Assembly: GCA_964585545.1 (NCBI GenBank) | Contig: CAZPDT010000027.1 | Location: 1-24,628 of the forward strand | Length of the DNA stretch: 24,628 nt | Direction of reading: 5' to 3' | From: Brumimicrobium sp964585545 | GTDB taxonomy: Bacteria > Bacteroidota > Bacteroidia > Flavobacteriales_D > Crocinitomicaceae | In this document: piece by piece, positions 24,251 through 24,628 of the stretch | Position numbering within the stretch: the stretch's first letter is position 1 | How the letters are laid out: the number at the start of each line of letters is the position of its first letter | Notes under the pieces: generated by a model | Told to the model about the DNA's origin: nothing | The model's input: only the letters and a program-made list of their open reading frames with translations | Databases searched by the model: none | Program-made: the position numbers and the translations under genes

Positions 24251-24623
24251 TTCTTTAGCTTCTTTTGTTGGTTCTTTTCCTTGCGTGGCTTTTTCGGGTT
24301 CTCGTGTGGTTGGTTCTTCTGCTTCGGTTTCTGCTCGTTCCTTTTTGCCTGTTTTGGGTGGTTTTTCGGGTTCTGTTGCCGTGGGTTGCGCTCGTGGTGT
24401 CGATAGTCTCGTGCGTTCAGCTTTTCCCTCGGCTTCGGTTTTTTCGGTTTCCTCGTTTCCCGTTGGCGGTTCCCGCAGTGGCGGGACAGGCAGGGTTTGC
24501 CGTGCCTCGTTTGCTCTGCGTTCCTCTGCGCTTGTTTCGTGGTGTGCTTCGGGTTCGGGCTTGCTCGTTGCTTTGTATCGTCCTAAAAAAAGTTTACACT
24601 TTTCTACCTTAATCCTGGTTTAA
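24246..24623 (+). CDS. SLOG/DprA-like Rossmann protein, A-poor gene, probably C-terminally truncated
   Basis: 125 residues from the ATG at 24246. Motifs resemble the nucleotide-binding SLOG superfamily (DprA/LOG-like): AFSGSR (15-20) as the first strand and turn, VGCARGVD (46-53) matching the GxARGvD signature, then FPSASVFSVS, FALRSSALV (89-97) and GLLVAL (105-110). I recall similar A-poor genes in other bacteria, often longer. Only 9 of the 332 bases from 24249 to 24580 are A, so residues are mostly Ser, Val, Gly, Ala, Phe, Arg and Leu. The composition returns to normal at about 24583 (A-run), and from residue 111 the protein similarity also seems to stop, so the end (YRPKKSLHFSTLILV) is probably foreign. 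The low A content also keeps other frames open, so composition alone does not prove coding. An ATG at 24219 would add nine residues. Confidence 0.5.
   Translation: MVSLASFVGSFPCVAFSGSRVVGSSASVSARSFLPVLGGFSGSVAVGCARGVDSLVRSAFPSASVFSVSSFPVGGSRSGGTGRVCRASFALRSSALVSWCASGSGLLVALYRPKKSLHFSTLILV
24471..24486 (+). repeat. GC-rich mini-hairpin TCCCGC-AGTG-GCGGGA inside the A-poor gene
   Basis: A perfect 6-bp stem with a 4-base loop, followed by CAGGCAGG. It holds most of the A residues of its neighbourhood and falls in the Gly/Ser-rich segment (about residues 74-85). It may be a small in-frame insertion of a mobile palindrome. Confidence 0.55.
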
Positions 24624-24628
24624 ATTTA

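Noticed and set aside
24265..24612. Leu/Val-rich 115-codon frame within the A-poor region
   Set aside because: It exists because stop codons need A, which is nearly absent. The other plus-strand frame carries the motif-like pattern; this one does not.
24105..24628. Retron (msr/msd) with a missing reverse transcriptase
   Set aside because: A long hairpin is present, but no reverse transcriptase motif is visible in the window and the downstream gene looks SLOG-like.

Overview
The window reads as chromosomal DNA from an AT-rich member of the Bacteroidota, probably a Flavobacteriales/Cryomorphaceae-like marine lineage. Four things support this. The prolyl-tRNA synthetase is of the archaeal/eukaryotic type. 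Several genes have promoters of the Bacteroidota form TTTG-N19..23-TAnnTTTG and lack clear Shine-Dalgarno sites. There is a five-domain OmpA-family protein resembling the type IX secretion component PorE. The MenE is short, as is usual in this phylum. Placement below phylum is inference.

Layout. 1-4473: the 5' part of tRNA-Glu (cut by the window edge), proS on the minus strand, then divergently a low-complexity lipoprotein and a FadL/OmpP1-like outer-membrane protein. 4470-7186, minus strand: a 508-residue helical-repeat protein of unknown function and a secreted glucosaminidase with two LysM domains, followed by a clear terminator. 7456-10609: a small membrane coiled-coil protein, birA with a three-helix membrane protein, an NlpE-like lipoprotein and two small envelope proteins of unknown function. 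10826-14134, plus strand: queE, the PorE-like protein and maf. 14145-16024, minus strand: menE overlapping a membrane-anchored J-domain protein. 16151-21098: a secreted thioredoxin, a RecD-like helicase (minus) and a secreted M16 peptidase.

From 21098 onward the content is accessory. An Rhs core fragment with a Gly-rich C-terminal domain starts exactly at the stop codon of the M16 gene, followed by a lipoprotein and a four-helix membrane protein that overlap by ATGA; these look like an orphan toxin tip with candidate immunity genes. Next comes a decayed IS3-family transposase bounded by a 26-bp repeat, then about 700 bp without a convincing gene. The window ends with a long inverted repeat that leads directly into a strikingly A-poor gene whose product carries SLOG/DprA-like motifs and appears cut short at an abrupt composition break. 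This right end is the most likely place for something undescribed.

A second theme is a short dispersed repeat (consensus TTGAATAGTTCGGGTTAA) found about seven times, mostly in gene borders between 7.7 and 10.8 kb and once at 18.07 kb. Some copies pair up as inverted ends of 58-bp and 154-bp units that resemble MITEs.
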